DNA from: an uncultured Bacteroidales bacterium
GTDB taxonomy: Bacteria; Bacteroidota; Bacteroidia; Bacteroidales; Bacteroidaceae
Reading direction: 5' to 3'
NCBI GenBank assembly: GCA_902789725.1
Contig: CADAPC010000010.1
Coordinates: 1 to 57,937, forward strand
DNA length: 57,937 nucleotides
In this document: positions 46,772-55,301 of the stretch, piece by piece
Layout: every line of letters begins with the position of its first letter
Position numbering within the stretch: the first letter of the stretch is position 1
Made by a program: the position numbers and the translations under genes
The notes under the pieces: model-generated
Told to the model about the DNA's origin: nothing
Databases searched by the model: none
The model's input: the letters and a program-made list of their open reading frames with translations, nothing else

Positions 46772-46787
46772 CTGTGTGCGCACACAG
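46772..46787. promoter_or_regulatory. 16-bp perfect palindrome
   Basis: CTGTGTGCGCACACAG is a perfect palindrome in the gap between the lipoprotein terminator and the wHTH promoter, about 80 bases above the latter. It is a likely operator for a dimeric regulator, possibly autoregulatory. No other copy was seen, although GTGCGCAC also occurs near 4530. Confidence 0.5.
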
Positions 46788-46820
46788 GGTATGTCATTCC
46801 GATTTAGAAATGCTGAAAAA

Positions 46821-46843
46821 AGGACTACTTCATTTGTAGTCCT
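46821..46843 (-). terminator. Terminator overlapping the lipoprotein stop
   Basis: AGGACTAC (46821-46828) pairs with GTAGTCCT (46836-46843), and the minus strand continues with TTTTTT. The stem includes the last codons and the stop of the lipoprotein gene. Confidence 0.85.
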
Positions 46844-47240
46844 CTTTCGTGAAATTATACTCCGCAATCTTCTCCTTTCTGTTCTTGTCAATATATATAT
46901 AATTGAAGTTCACGCCCGCTTCCTTATGCTTTGCCAAGATGACAGAACTACGTAGGGTGGATAGATTGGCATCGCCCAGTTCACCCAACTTGTTCATCAT
47001 GTTTTCGCGCTCTTCATCAGTCAATACCAAGGAATAGAACATTTTGAGGGTACCCACACCTTCTTTATCGAACACAATGCTGTCCAACGTGGTCACACCA
47101 TCGCCGAGGGGTTGAGGACAGTAGGTAGCAGTATATTCTTTGGCATCACGTTCAAAAAAGTCAGCCTTTTTTTCTTGACAAGAAAAAAATAGCAATGTCA
47201 CTACCGAAATAGATAATAATATAGGTTTACGCGCGTACAT
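46830..47240 (-). CDS. Hypothetical lipoprotein
   Basis: The 136-residue protein has a signal peptide with lipobox LFFSC and a conserved-looking body (YCPQPLGDGVTTLDSIVFDK, FNYIYIDKNRKEKIAEYNFT). No family was recognised. It follows the TSCPD gene by 64 bases and ends the pheT-yebC run. Confidence 0.75.
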   Translation of the reverse strand: MYARKPILLSISVVTLLFFSCQEKKADFFERDAKEYTATYCPQPLGDGVTTLDSIVFDKEGVGTLKMFYSLVLTDEERENMMNKLGELGDANLSTLRSSVILAKHKEAGVNFNYIYIDKNRKEKIAEYNFTKEDYK

Positions 47241-47304
47241 ATATATATTGATTGATTAGACTGAAAAGTGAAGAATCCTATGCTTACAACAATACTCAGA
47301 AGAG

Positions 47305-47559
47305 TCAATTCCTTACCATTTGCTTGAGCGCCGTAGCTAATTGATCAGGGCAGCTGGTAGGCTTCATTCCACAGCGTATTCCTTCTAAACGAGCAATCAC
47401 ATCCTCAACTTTCTGGCCCTTCACCAATTGAGCCACGCCAATGGTGTTACCGGGGCACCCACCCACAAAATGAACGGAGTTGATGACACCTGTGGCATCA
47501 TCAACATCCAGTTCTATTGCTTTTGAGCAAGTCCCTTTTGTTTCAAAAACAGTTTTCAT
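47305..47559 (-). CDS. TSCPD-domain protein (TIGR03905 type)
   Basis: The 84-residue protein is named after its C-terminal TSCPD motif (GMKPTSCPDQLATAL) and has FETKGTCSKAIELDV and FVGGCPGNTIGVAQ with conserved cysteines. It is often linked to nucleoside or Fe-S related proteins, but the function is unknown. An upstream TTG at 47568 exists; the ATG at 47559 (MKTVFETKG) is preferred. Confidence 0.85.
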   Translation of the reverse strand: MKTVFETKGTCSKAIELDVDDATGVINSVHFVGGCPGNTIGVAQLVKGQKVEDVIARLEGIRCGMKPTSCPDQLATALKQMVRN

Positions 47560-47581
47560 TTTGAACAAAAATGGAGGTCTA

Positions 47582-48313
47582 TTACTTCATGTTGGTATAA
47601 ACGTTCTGAACATCCTCAAACTCCTCCAGACGTTCCACCATCTTTTCGATGGTCTCACGCTGCTCATCAGTCACCTCTTTCAGGTCGTTGGGCACGTAGG
47701 TGAACTCAGCACCTGTAATTTCAAAACCATTGTCCTCAAGGTATTTCTGAATCTGAGCAAACGATTTTGGGTCGCCATAGATGGTGATGGTCGTTTCATC
47801 TTTGTCCTCGTCGTACTCTTCGTCATATTCATCGTTCACACCGTATTCAATAGCTTCGAGAATGAACTCGTCCATATCGAGGTCGTCCTTCTTCTTGAAA
47901 GTAAACTGACTGTAGTGGTCGAAAAGGAATGAAAGGGAGCCCGTAGTACCCATGTTGCCGTTGAACTTATTGAACACAGAACGAACATCGGCCACTGTGC
48001 GAGTGGTGTTGTCAGTCAAGGTGTCAACAAACACCGCCACTCCATGAGGTCCATAACCTTCATAAGTCACACTCTTCCAAGCTGACTTGTCTTTGCCGAT
48101 GGCATTCTTGATGGCACGGTCAATGTTTTCCTTCGGCATGTTTTCGTGACGGCAAGTTGCAATCACGGCACGAAGGTGTGCATTGTTGTCGGGGTCAGGA
48201 CCACCTTCTGCCACAGCAATGGCAATCTGCTTGCCCAGCCGTGTGAAAGTCTTAGCCATGTTACCCCATCTTTTCAGTTTTCTCGCTTTACGGAATTCAA
48301 ATGCTCTTCCCAT
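47582..48313 (-). CDS. yebC: YebC/PmpR-family protein
   Basis: The 243-residue protein has the family start MGRAFEFRKARKLKRWGNMAK, the GPDPDNNAHLRAVIA and GYGPHGVAVFVDTLTDN blocks (read in part) and an acidic insert (DEYDEEYDEDKDE, about 165-178). YebC proteins are transcription regulators or ribosome-rescue factors for proline stretches. It lies 32 bases after pheT and 22 before TSCPD. Confidence 0.95.
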   Translation of the reverse strand: MGRAFEFRKARKLKRWGNMAKTFTRLGKQIAIAVAEGGPDPDNNAHLRAVIATCRHENMPKENIDRAIKNAIGKDKSAWKSVTYEGYGPHGVAVFVDTLTDNTTRTVADVRSVFNKFNGNMGTTGSLSFLFDHYSQFTFKKKDDLDMDEFILEAIEYGVNDEYDEEYDEDKDETTITIYGDPKSFAQIQKYLEDNGFEITGAEFTYVPNDLKEVTDEQRETIEKMVERLEEFEDVQNVYTNMK

Positions 48314-48345
48314 AATTTTGTATTTACTATTTTTTATTGTTTATT

Positions 48346-50865
48346 TTATTTCCCTCGAACCGCAGCCCCTGTTGCCTTGCAGATGTTTTGCTCTATCTTA
48401 CTCATGATGGCCTCAATCGCTTTGTCGTTCAATGTCTTTTCTTCACTTTGGAGGGTGAAGTTGACAGCATACGATTTCTTACCGGCTTCAAGGTTCTTGC
48501 CTTCATACACATCGAAGAGTTTCACTTCCTTCAGAAGTTTTTTCTCTGCCTGATAAGCCGCAGCCTCAATCTGGGCAAACTCTACACTTTCGTCCACCAG
48601 CAGTGCCAAGTCACGGCTCACAGCAGGGAACTTTGACAAATCGTAATAAGTAACCGTCACCTTCTTGATGAGCTTCATCAGGTTTGTCCAATTGATGTCA
48701 GCGAAATAAACAGGAGCTTCCACATCCAGTTTCTTCGTCACCTTCTTGGTCACAATACCAAACTCAGCAATACGCTTTCCTCCACGTTGCGTGATGGTGG
48801 TGGCCACAGAGAAGACATCGTTTTTCTCTTCGCCAAACACGAGAGCCCCAAATGGAACACCCAGACGCTTGAAGATGTTCAGCACATAGGCTTTCATTTC
48901 ATACACCGAACTCTCCTCGTCGGCATGAGCCCAATTGCCGTTCACCCGTTTACCTGTCAGCCAAAGCCCCAGATGATAATCCTCACTATAAGCTGCCAGA
49001 ATCTTCTTAGAAGACTCAGCACTGGCTTTCAGGGTTTGACCATTTTCGTCCACCTTCTCCAGATTGTGTTCAGGAGAGAAATAGTAGCAGTTACCAAACT
49101 CAAAGAACTTCAGGTCAGGCATGCGGCGGTTGCTGTTCCTGGCTATGGATTCCAAACCGCCAAAGAGCAGGGTCTGGCGCAATACGCCCAAGTCTTGGCT
49201 GAGCGGATTCATCAGTTTCACACAGTTCTCTAACTTGTAGGTCTCGCCCTCTTCGTAATAAGACATCTTCGTCAGCGAGTTGTTCAATATTTCGTTAAAC
49301 CCACAGCCCACCAACTGTTCAGCCACATGGTTCTGCAGTTTATTGCTCTTGTCCAATTCGCCCTTCACGGTAAGCGATGAGCGCACCTGAGAAGGAATCT
49401 CAATGTTATTATAACCATAGATGCGCAGAATTTCCTCCACCACATCGCAAGGCTTCTTCACATCCACCCGGAATGCAGGTGCCTTCACTTGCATCTTCTC
49501 AGCATTGCATGAGAGAATTTCGAAGCCCAAATTCTTCAAAATGCTTTGTTGCGTTTCCGCAGGCAATTCCTTGCCGATGAGGTCGGCCACATACTTGTAC
49601 TCCACATCAATAATGGCATCCTGAGGCAGTGTGTCGTTTTTCACATCTACGATTTCCATGCTCACCTGCCCACCTGCCAATTCTTTCGCCAACATAGCTG
49701 CACGCTTGATGGCATAAATCTGTCCTGCAGGGTCTATGCCACGTTCGAAGCGGAAACTGGCATCGGTCTGCAGTCCATGACGGCGAGCACTCTTCCGAAT
49801 CCAAGTGGGGTGGAAATAAGCACTCTCAAACAACACGTTCTTCGTCGTCTCGTAAGTTCCGCTACCCTTTCCGCCAAACACACCAGCGATGCACATTGGC
49901 TCTTCCACATTGCAGATAGCCAGGTCGCGGTCAGAAAGTTTATGCTCTTCACCATCCAGCGTAACAAAGGGTGTTCCCTCTGGCAACGTCTTCACCACCA
50001 CCTTTTGTCCCTTCACCATATCGGCATCGAAACAGTGTAGAGGCTGACCATAAGCCATCATGATGTAGTTAGTAATATCAACGATGTTGTTGATGGGGCG
50101 CAGACCGATGGTGGTCAGTCTGTCCTTCAACCATTTCGGACTTTCCTTCACTTCGCAATTCTTCACCGACACGGCGCAGTAGCGTGGGCAAGCCTCCTTT
50201 GCTTCCACCTCCACCTCAAACGTCAGGTCGTTCGATTCCACCTTGAAATCATCCACGCTGGGACGATGCAAGGAAGTTTCGTAGCCGTTCTGCTTCAGGT
50301 AAGCATAGAAATCGCGAGCCACTCCCCAGTGCGAGCAAGCATCGGAGTGGTTGGGAGTGATGTCCACCTCAATCACGTAGTCGCTCTCCAATCCGAAATA
50401 CTCAGCGGCAGGAGTGCCCACCACTGCAGATTCGGGCAGCACGATGATGCCGTCGTGACTGGTGCCCACACCAATTTCATCTTCAGCACATATCATGCCG
50501 TTCGACTCAATACCACGCAATTTGCTTTTTTTGATGACAAACTCCTTGTCGCCATCGTAGAGTTTGCAGCCCAACTGAGCCACAATCACTTTCTGCCCTG
50601 CTGCCACATTGGGAGCGCCGCAGACAATTTGTTCCACCACTCCATTGCCTTCATCCACAGTGGTCACATGCATGTGGTCGCTGTTGGGGTGAGGTTCGCA
50701 GGTGAGCACCTGACCCACCACCAATCCTTGCAGACCACCCTTAATGCTCTGCACTTCCTCCACGGCTTCAACCTCCAGCCCTATACTGGTGAGCGCTTTG
50801 CCCACCTCCTCGGCCGACATGTCAAAGTCAACGTATTCCTTCAACCATTTGTAAGAAATGTTCAT
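48346..50865 (-). CDS. pheT: Phenylalanine-tRNA ligase beta subunit
   Basis: The 839 residues include the N-terminal tRNA-binding OB domain (NSDHMHVTTVDEGN; LRGIESNGMICAEDEIG), the B3/B4 editing domain, B5 domain and the C-terminal FDX-ACB anticodon-binding domain (YDLSKFPAVSRDLALLVDE). It pairs with PheS, which is not in this window. Its promoter is copy B of the dispersed repeat. Confidence 0.97.
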   Translation of the reverse strand: MNISYKWLKEYVDFDMSAEEVGKALTSIGLEVEAVEEVQSIKGGLQGLVVGQVLTCEPHPNSDHMHVTTVDEGNGVVEQIVCGAPNVAAGQKVIVAQLGCKLYDGDKEFVIKKSKLRGIESNGMICAEDEIGVGTSHDGIIVLPESAVVGTPAAEYFGLESDYVIEVDITPNHSDACSHWGVARDFYAYLKQNGYETSLHRPSVDDFKVESNDLTFEVEVEAKEACPRYCAVSVKNCEVKESPKWLKDRLTTIGLRPINNIVDITNYIMMAYGQPLHCFDADMVKGQKVVVKTLPEGTPFVTLDGEEHKLSDRDLAICNVEEPMCIAGVFGGKGSGTYETTKNVLFESAYFHPTWIRKSARRHGLQTDASFRFERGIDPAGQIYAIKRAAMLAKELAGGQVSMEIVDVKNDTLPQDAIIDVEYKYVADLIGKELPAETQQSILKNLGFEILSCNAEKMQVKAPAFRVDVKKPCDVVEEILRIYGYNNIEIPSQVRSSLTVKGELDKSNKLQNHVAEQLVGCGFNEILNNSLTKMSYYEEGETYKLENCVKLMNPLSQDLGVLRQTLLFGGLESIARNSNRRMPDLKFFEFGNCYYFSPEHNLEKVDENGQTLKASAESSKKILAAYSEDYHLGLWLTGKRVNGNWAHADEESSVYEMKAYVLNIFKRLGVPFGALVFGEEKNDVFSVATTITQRGGKRIAEFGIVTKKVTKKLDVEAPVYFADINWTNLMKLIKKVTVTYYDLSKFPAVSRDLALLVDESVEFAQIEAAAYQAEKKLLKEVKLFDVYEGKNLEAGKKSYAVNFTLQSEEKTLNDKAIEAIMSKIEQNICKATGAAVRGK

Positions 50866-50942
50866 ATCGTAAAGTTTTAATTATTGAATCTTTTTACCAC
50901 AGAAAAAATATGCGCATAACGCACGCACACGTAAAAACGGTG

Positions 50943-50999
50943 CAAAGTTACGGAAAAACGAGTGAAGTGCCAAAGGAAAACTTATTTTTCTTTGCACTT
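50943..50999 (-). promoter_or_regulatory. Dispersed promoter repeat, copy B (pheT)
   Basis: The minus strand has TTTG (50974-50971) and TAACTTTG (50950-50943), separated by 20 bases. The inverted AAGTGC/GCACTT arms lie on the upstream side and touch the rarA stop codon, so the same sequence may serve as the rarA terminator and the pheT promoter. It is shorter than copies A and C. Confidence 0.85.
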
Positions 51000-52269
51000 A
51001 TTTCTCATATCGTTCGCCCCACAATTGCTTCATGCGCTCATGCAACTTTTGTTCAGCCGCATTTTCCTGCGGATGCCAAAAACGGGCATCGGTCGCTCCG
51101 TCGGGCAGAAACTGCTGTTGCACAAAGTGCCCCTCGTAGGCATGAGCGTACTTGTAGTCCTTGCCATACCCCAACTGCGACATCAACTTTGTGGGCGCAT
51201 TGCGGAGGTGGAGCGGAACGGGCAAATTACCAGTCTCTTTCACGTATTGAAGAGCCGAGCCAATGGCCTCGTAAGCCGAGTTGCTTTTGGGCGACGATGC
51301 CAGATAAACCGTAGCTTCAGCCAAAGGGATGCGTCCTTCAGGCATACCAATCTTCGACACGGTGTCGAAGGCAGCATTGGCCAGCAAAAGAGCATTAGGA
51401 TTGGCCAAACCGATGTCTTCACTGGCTGAGATGACCAGCCGGCGAGCTATAAAGACAGGGTCTTCCCCACCCTCTATCATGCGCGCCAAGTAATAGATGG
51501 CCGCATCGGGGTCGCTACCTCTGATGCTCTTGATGAAGGCCGAAATGATGTCGTAGTGCATCTCGCCATCCTTGTCGTAGGCCAAAGGATTCTGCTGAAG
51601 GGTTTCGGTGACAATCTTGTCGTTAATCACCGACGACGATTCTGTTACCAGTTCCAATATGTTCAGAAACTTTCTCGCATCCCCACCGCTGTAGCGCATC
51701 ATGGCGGTTGTCTCCTCCACATCAATCTTACGCTCTTTCAGAAATGCATCCGTCTGCAAAGCATGATCCAGCAACCCCAGCAAATCGTCCTTCTCCAAAC
51801 TCTTCAGCACATACACCTGGCAACGGCTCAGCAACGGTCGAATCACTTCAAAAGAGGGATTTTCCGTGGTGGCACCTATCAGGGTCACGATTCCCTGCTC
51901 CACTGCCCCAAGCAGGCTGTCTTGCTGCGATTTGGAGAAGCGATGAATTTCGTCAATGAACAGGATGGGCGACACTCCTCCACGCACATTGCCGAAAAAA
52001 CTGCTCGCCTTAGCCTTCTCTATCACCTCCCTCACATCCTTCACGCCCGAGGTGACAGCACTCAGGGTGAAGAAAGGCACATCAAGCGTCTTGGCAATGA
52101 TATTGGCCAGCGTAGTCTTCCCCACGCCTGGAGGTCCCCAAAGAATGAACGAAGCCACACGCTTCTGTTCAATCATGCGCCGAATCACTGCACCTTCACC
52201 CACCAGGTGCCTTTGTCCTATATAATCGTCCAGCGTCTGCGGACGCAATCGTTCTGCTAAAGGTTGCAT
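50998..52269 (-). CDS. rarA: Replication-associated recombination protein A (RarA/MgsA)
   Basis: A AAA ATPase acting on stalled replication forks. The 423-residue protein shows Walker A GPPGVGKT (45-52), Walker B LFIDEIHRF (103-111) and the RarA-specific C-terminal ISASEDIGLANPNALL and YGKDYKYAH. The frame is open to 52302, but the -7 element at 52300-52307 rules this out; the ATG at 52269 (MQPLAERLRPQTLDDYIGQ) is the family start. Confidence 0.97.
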   Translation of the reverse strand: MQPLAERLRPQTLDDYIGQRHLVGEGAVIRRMIEQKRVASFILWGPPGVGKTTLANIIAKTLDVPFFTLSAVTSGVKDVREVIEKAKASSFFGNVRGGVSPILFIDEIHRFSKSQQDSLLGAVEQGIVTLIGATTENPSFEVIRPLLSRCQVYVLKSLEKDDLLGLLDHALQTDAFLKERKIDVEETTAMMRYSGGDARKFLNILELVTESSSVINDKIVTETLQQNPLAYDKDGEMHYDIISAFIKSIRGSDPDAAIYYLARMIEGGEDPVFIARRLVISASEDIGLANPNALLLANAAFDTVSKIGMPEGRIPLAEATVYLASSPKSNSAYEAIGSALQYVKETGNLPVPLHLRNAPTKLMSQLGYGKDYKYAHAYEGHFVQQQFLPDGATDARFWHPQENAAEQKLHERMKQLWGERYEK

Positions 52270-52299
52270 GCTGTTCACTTCAATTAAAAAATCCGAATG

Positions 52300-52384
52300 C
52301 AAAGTTACGGAAAAACGAGCGAAGTGTCAAAGGAAAAACATTTTTTTCTCTGCACTCCCGAGTGAAAGTAACTTCGGCAACGCC
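52300..52384 (-). promoter_or_regulatory. Dispersed promoter repeat, copy C (rarA)
   Basis: The minus strand has TTTG (52331-52328) and TAACTTTG (52307-52300) with a 20-base spacer. Upstream it continues with CGAGTGAAAGTAACTTCGG, close to copy A. A few substitutions separate it from A and B (AGC for AGT, TGTC for TGCC). Confidence 0.85.
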
Positions 52385-52457
52385 AACGTTACGGGAAAAG
52401 GCTGGAACCGACGGTCAATATTCGGAAGATTAACGCAGAATGACAGTAAATCCGACC

Positions 52458-52619
52458 ATGCGCATGAATAAAACCAATCATACGCATGAATAAATCTGGC
52501 CATGCGCATGGTTAAAAAAGCTAATGCGCATTATCGAGGTCAATAATGCGCATTATCACATCGAATAATGCGCATTACGGAGGCAAATAATGCGCATTAT
52601 TCGAAAAGGCCATGCGCAA
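52458..52619. repeat. 22-bp tandem array of palindromic ATGCGCAT cores
   Basis: Eight cores start at 52458, 52480, 52502, 52524, 52546, 52568, 52590 and 52612, exactly 22 bp apart. Six are the perfect palindrome ATGCGCAT; the second is ATACGCAT and the last ATGCGCAA. Spacer sequences differ between units, so only the core and the period are conserved. That pattern points to a protein-binding array and away from plain slippage. Confidence 0.95.
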
Positions 52620-52905
52620 GAGCTATAAATGACGGATTCAAGTTTCGCAAGCTCTTAATACCATTGGCTTCTAGGTCGCTTCGCTCAAAATTATACAAAA
52701 ATTTATTCAAAAAATTAGATGAACTGCCGGGATGGCGTAGCCTTTTGATAATTTTCTTATTCAATTTTCTTTATCATAACCACAAACCTCTAACACTTTT
52801 TTCGACTCCGTAAAATATTTTTAACATTTTCGCCGAAGAAATATCCATATCCGTCTCCTAAAAAATCATCGTCAAAGACGATTGGCGGAATAGACACCTT
52901 CGTTC

Positions 52906-53304
52906 TCAACTTTCTTGTAGGCTTTCAAGCTCTTTCCTGAAAATGGTACGCACCACCCCCATCACTTCAAGAGCATTGCGCATTCCAATTACCAAAGCTC
53001 CCTCATCTGAATAATAAAACTCGTATGAGGCAGTAACATACTTGAATGTGTGATCGACAAACACCTTCACCACCTTCAAGTCGCGAGTCATCTTGTTGCA
53101 AGCAACCATGAAGGGCAAGTCCTCGCCTTCTTCAATTTCTCGAAACTGAGGCAACAGCATGCAGATGTACTGTTCCTCTTCGATGCCTACCAACACATAG
53201 ATGGTCTTCATCTGAAAGTTGAACTTCACGTCACCCGCTTCATCCAGTTCTGGCACAAACCCCAGCCTTTCCACGGCTTCCATAATTTGTTCTGTCTTAG
53301 TCAT
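52906..53304 (-). CDS. YbjN-like small protein 1
   Basis: The 132-residue alpha/beta protein (EAVERLGFVPELDEAGDVKF, VFVDHTFKYVTASYEFYYSD) resembles the YbjN/type-III-chaperone-like fold. An exceptional Shine-Dalgarno (AAGGAGG, about 9 bases before ATG) precedes it on the minus strand, unusual for this genome. It is the last gene of the AAA operon. Confidence 0.65.
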   Translation of the reverse strand: MTKTEQIMEAVERLGFVPELDEAGDVKFNFQMKTIYVLVGIEEEQYICMLLPQFREIEEGEDLPFMVACNKMTRDLKVVKVFVDHTFKYVTASYEFYYSDEGALVIGMRNALEVMGVVRTIFRKELESLQES

Positions 53305-53333
53305 CGTTCATTCCTCCTTTTTTTGACACATGA

Positions 53334-53885
53334 TTACTTGTTCCCCTCTTCCTCAGTCACGCCATCCTCGTCTTTCGTTTCGTCATCGAAAGTTTTGGCT
53401 GCCTCATCTTCTGATGCCGTGTCAGAATCGTCCTCTGCAGAGGTTTCTGCCTCACCATCCGAGATAGCCTCATCCTCAACGTTCTCCGATTCGTCGTCAT
53501 CCGAATGATGGGCCGCCTTCAAGGCATGTTCAAGATACGCTTGACTCCCCTCCAAATGGAGCACCATCCTGCGGATAAGTGTCTGAAAGTCCTCTTCTCC
53601 CATAAGTTCTCGTTCGTAGAAGAGCCACAAACTATCATGGATGTCGTAGGCCTTGATATACTTCAACTTAGAGTTGAGCATTTCCTGCAGGTGCAGAAAA
53701 AGGACTGCGTCCATTTTTTCCTTTTCAATTAGGGAGGGAATGGCGATGCTGAAGAAATCCTCATCCTCCACATTGTCCATATACAGAAAGTGTCTGCCCT
53801 CATAATCGAAGCCATGCCCTAACCCTTCTACTTCACGCATTTCAAAGCCCAGCGCTTTGAAAGCCTCCAATATTTTTTCCCTCAT
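53334..53885 (-). CDS. YbjN-like small protein 2 with acidic tail
   Basis: The 183-residue protein has a YbjN-like N-terminal domain (EAFKALGFEMREVEGLGHGF; AYDIHDSLWLFYEREL; LIRRMVLHLEGS) and a strongly acidic C-terminal tail from about 130 onward (SDDDESENVEDEAISDGEAE). The frame opens at 53921, but the ATG at 53885 (MREKILEAFKALGF) is the family start. It sits between the AAA ATPase and its shorter relative, 29 bases upstream of it. Confidence 0.7.
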   Translation of the reverse strand: MREKILEAFKALGFEMREVEGLGHGFDYEGRHFLYMDNVEDEDFFSIAIPSLIEKEKMDAVLFLHLQEMLNSKLKYIKAYDIHDSLWLFYERELMGEEDFQTLIRRMVLHLEGSQAYLEHALKAAHHSDDDESENVEDEAISDGEAETSAEDDSDTASEDEAAKTFDDETKDEDGVTEEEGNK

Positions 53886-53939
53886 AATAATTTGATTTTG
53901 AAATTTAACATATATCAGCAATTCATTTTGTTCAGTTAC

Positions 53940-55004
53940 TTATAAGTGAAATCCAACAACGGAAGACTTCGCCTCCCCATCTTTAGGTGAAAACTCACTG
54001 CGCAACCGCTCCATATTGCGCAAATCCTTCCCACTTACTGAGGGTGACTGATGAGCGATGGCATCTTCAAGCAGTTCTTGCGTAATCACCTTATAAGGCT
54101 TGTCCTTTTCCTTGACACTGTCGTTGAACGACTTCCTCGAAGCCACCTTCACAATGTAGCTGATGTCGCTGCAATTGTAGCCCTTCGTCAAGTTCGACAA
54201 CTTCTGGTAATCAATATCTTCTGCCGCTGGCAATTTAGAGAGTGACAGACGGAACAAACTCTCGCGGGCTTTCTCGTCAGGCATGTCCACATAAATCATT
54301 TCGTCAATGCGCCCTGTCCTCAGCACAGCCCTGTCAATGCGCTCAGGATGGTTCGTAGCCGCCAGCACATACACTCCCCTCTCTGCCGCATTGTTCAGCA
54401 TGCACAGAAACTCGTTCGTCTCACCATTCTGATAGTTGCGGTCATCTGTAGAACGACGTGGAACCATCTCGTCAAACTCATCGAAGAAGATAATCGTGGG
54501 AGCCTTTCTCTGTGCTTTACGGAACACCTCGCCTATTTTCTCCTGCGTCCCATGCACCAAAGTAGAAGCCAAGTCATCGGGCACCACTTTCATGTAGTTG
54601 ATGCCCACCTCCTCGGCAATTTTCTCTACAAAAAATGTTTTACCGCAGCCACTGGGGCCATATAGCAGCAAACTCGGTGGCGTAATGCCAAAGGCCTTGG
54701 CACACTCCTGGTTCTTCAACACATTGATAAACCCCTCAGTAATTTTTTGCTTCAGATCTTCCATACCTGCCACATCGGCAAAACCATGCCGTGCCTCCTT
54801 TTTCTCTTCGTTCACCGTCGGCTCTAACGCAGTGACAGTTGCCGGAACATCCTCTCTTTCCGCCTCAGTCAAATGACGCGATGTCATCTTGCGAAGCCAT
54901 TCCTTTTCACGGATATCACATTGTCTTTTCTGCTCTTCAAAACTCATACAGGTTTGATTCTCAACTTGCTTTCCCTTTTTCCCAGCATTTGTCTTAGTTT
55001 CCAT
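53940..55004 (-). CDS. Cdc48/SpoVK-like AAA ATPase
   Basis: The 354-residue protein has a charged N-terminal region (1-75), a AAA module with Walker A GPSGCGKT (116-123), Walker B IIFFDEFDE (171-179), the SRH motif with NHPERIDRAVLRTGRID, and a C-terminal lid. It has one AAA domain and no protease domain. Start: ATG at 55004 with SD AGAGGAGG seven bases upstream; an ATG at 55025 is open but lacks such a site. It precedes the two YbjN-like genes by 54 bases. Confidence 0.88.
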   Translation of the reverse strand: METKTNAGKKGKQVENQTCMSFEEQKRQCDIREKEWLRKMTSRHLTEAEREDVPATVTALEPTVNEEKKEARHGFADVAGMEDLKQKITEGFINVLKNQECAKAFGITPPSLLLYGPSGCGKTFFVEKIAEEVGINYMKVVPDDLASTLVHGTQEKIGEVFRKAQRKAPTIIFFDEFDEMVPRRSTDDRNYQNGETNEFLCMLNNAAERGVYVLAATNHPERIDRAVLRTGRIDEMIYVDMPDEKARESLFRLSLSKLPAAEDIDYQKLSNLTKGYNCSDISYIVKVASRKSFNDSVKEKDKPYKVITQELLEDAIAHQSPSVSGKDLRNMERLRSEFSPKDGEAKSSVVGFHL

Positions 55005-55213
55005 ATTGCCTCCTCTCTTTATCATTTATATTGTTATCATTGAAATCCACTAACCTCATAGATGCCATTTCCACATCTAATCTATCAAAGAAAAACAACT
55101 TTTTATCATAAAAATAGCCTATAGCTTATTCAAAGGGAGGTATCGCCCAAATTGGGAAAAATTCATCATAATGTCTCCCCCGCGGAGAAAAAATTGTTGG
55201 TAGGCGGACAAAA

Positions 55214-55261
55214 TTTTGCTGGATGCCTATGAAAAAAATTTTCTATAGGCATCCAGCAAAA
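55214..55261. repeat. Long perfect hairpin with phased A/T tracts
   Basis: Seventeen-base perfect arms (55214-55230 and 55245-55261) enclose a 14-base A/T loop. AATT-centred tracts recur at 55192, 55212, 55237, 55261 and 55284, about 20-25 bp apart. It follows the SprT-like stop, so it may end that transcript or mark a bent region. The gap 55026-55301 holds nothing else. Confidence 0.7.
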
Positions 55262-55301
55262 ATTTCAAGCGGGTGAATAGGGAAATTTTCACGTCCGACA
55301 A

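Larger units (their letters stand above)
52270..52905. other. Gene-free, AT-rich gap above rarA
   Basis: This 636-base gap contains copy C of the promoter repeat, the eight-unit ATGCGCAT array and, from about 52620, AT-rich DNA without clear motifs. A plus-strand frame of 81 codons at 52568-52813 begins inside the array and has no family resemblance, so it is not called a gene. Confidence 0.75.

Noticed and set aside
52458..52619. CRISPR array
   Set aside because: The conserved core is only 8 bases with a 22-bp period; repeats of 28-37 bases and unique spacers of similar size are lacking, and there are no cas genes.
52568..52813. Plus-strand frame of 81 codons
   Set aside because: It begins inside the ATGCGCAT array, is AT-driven after 52620, and resembles no family.
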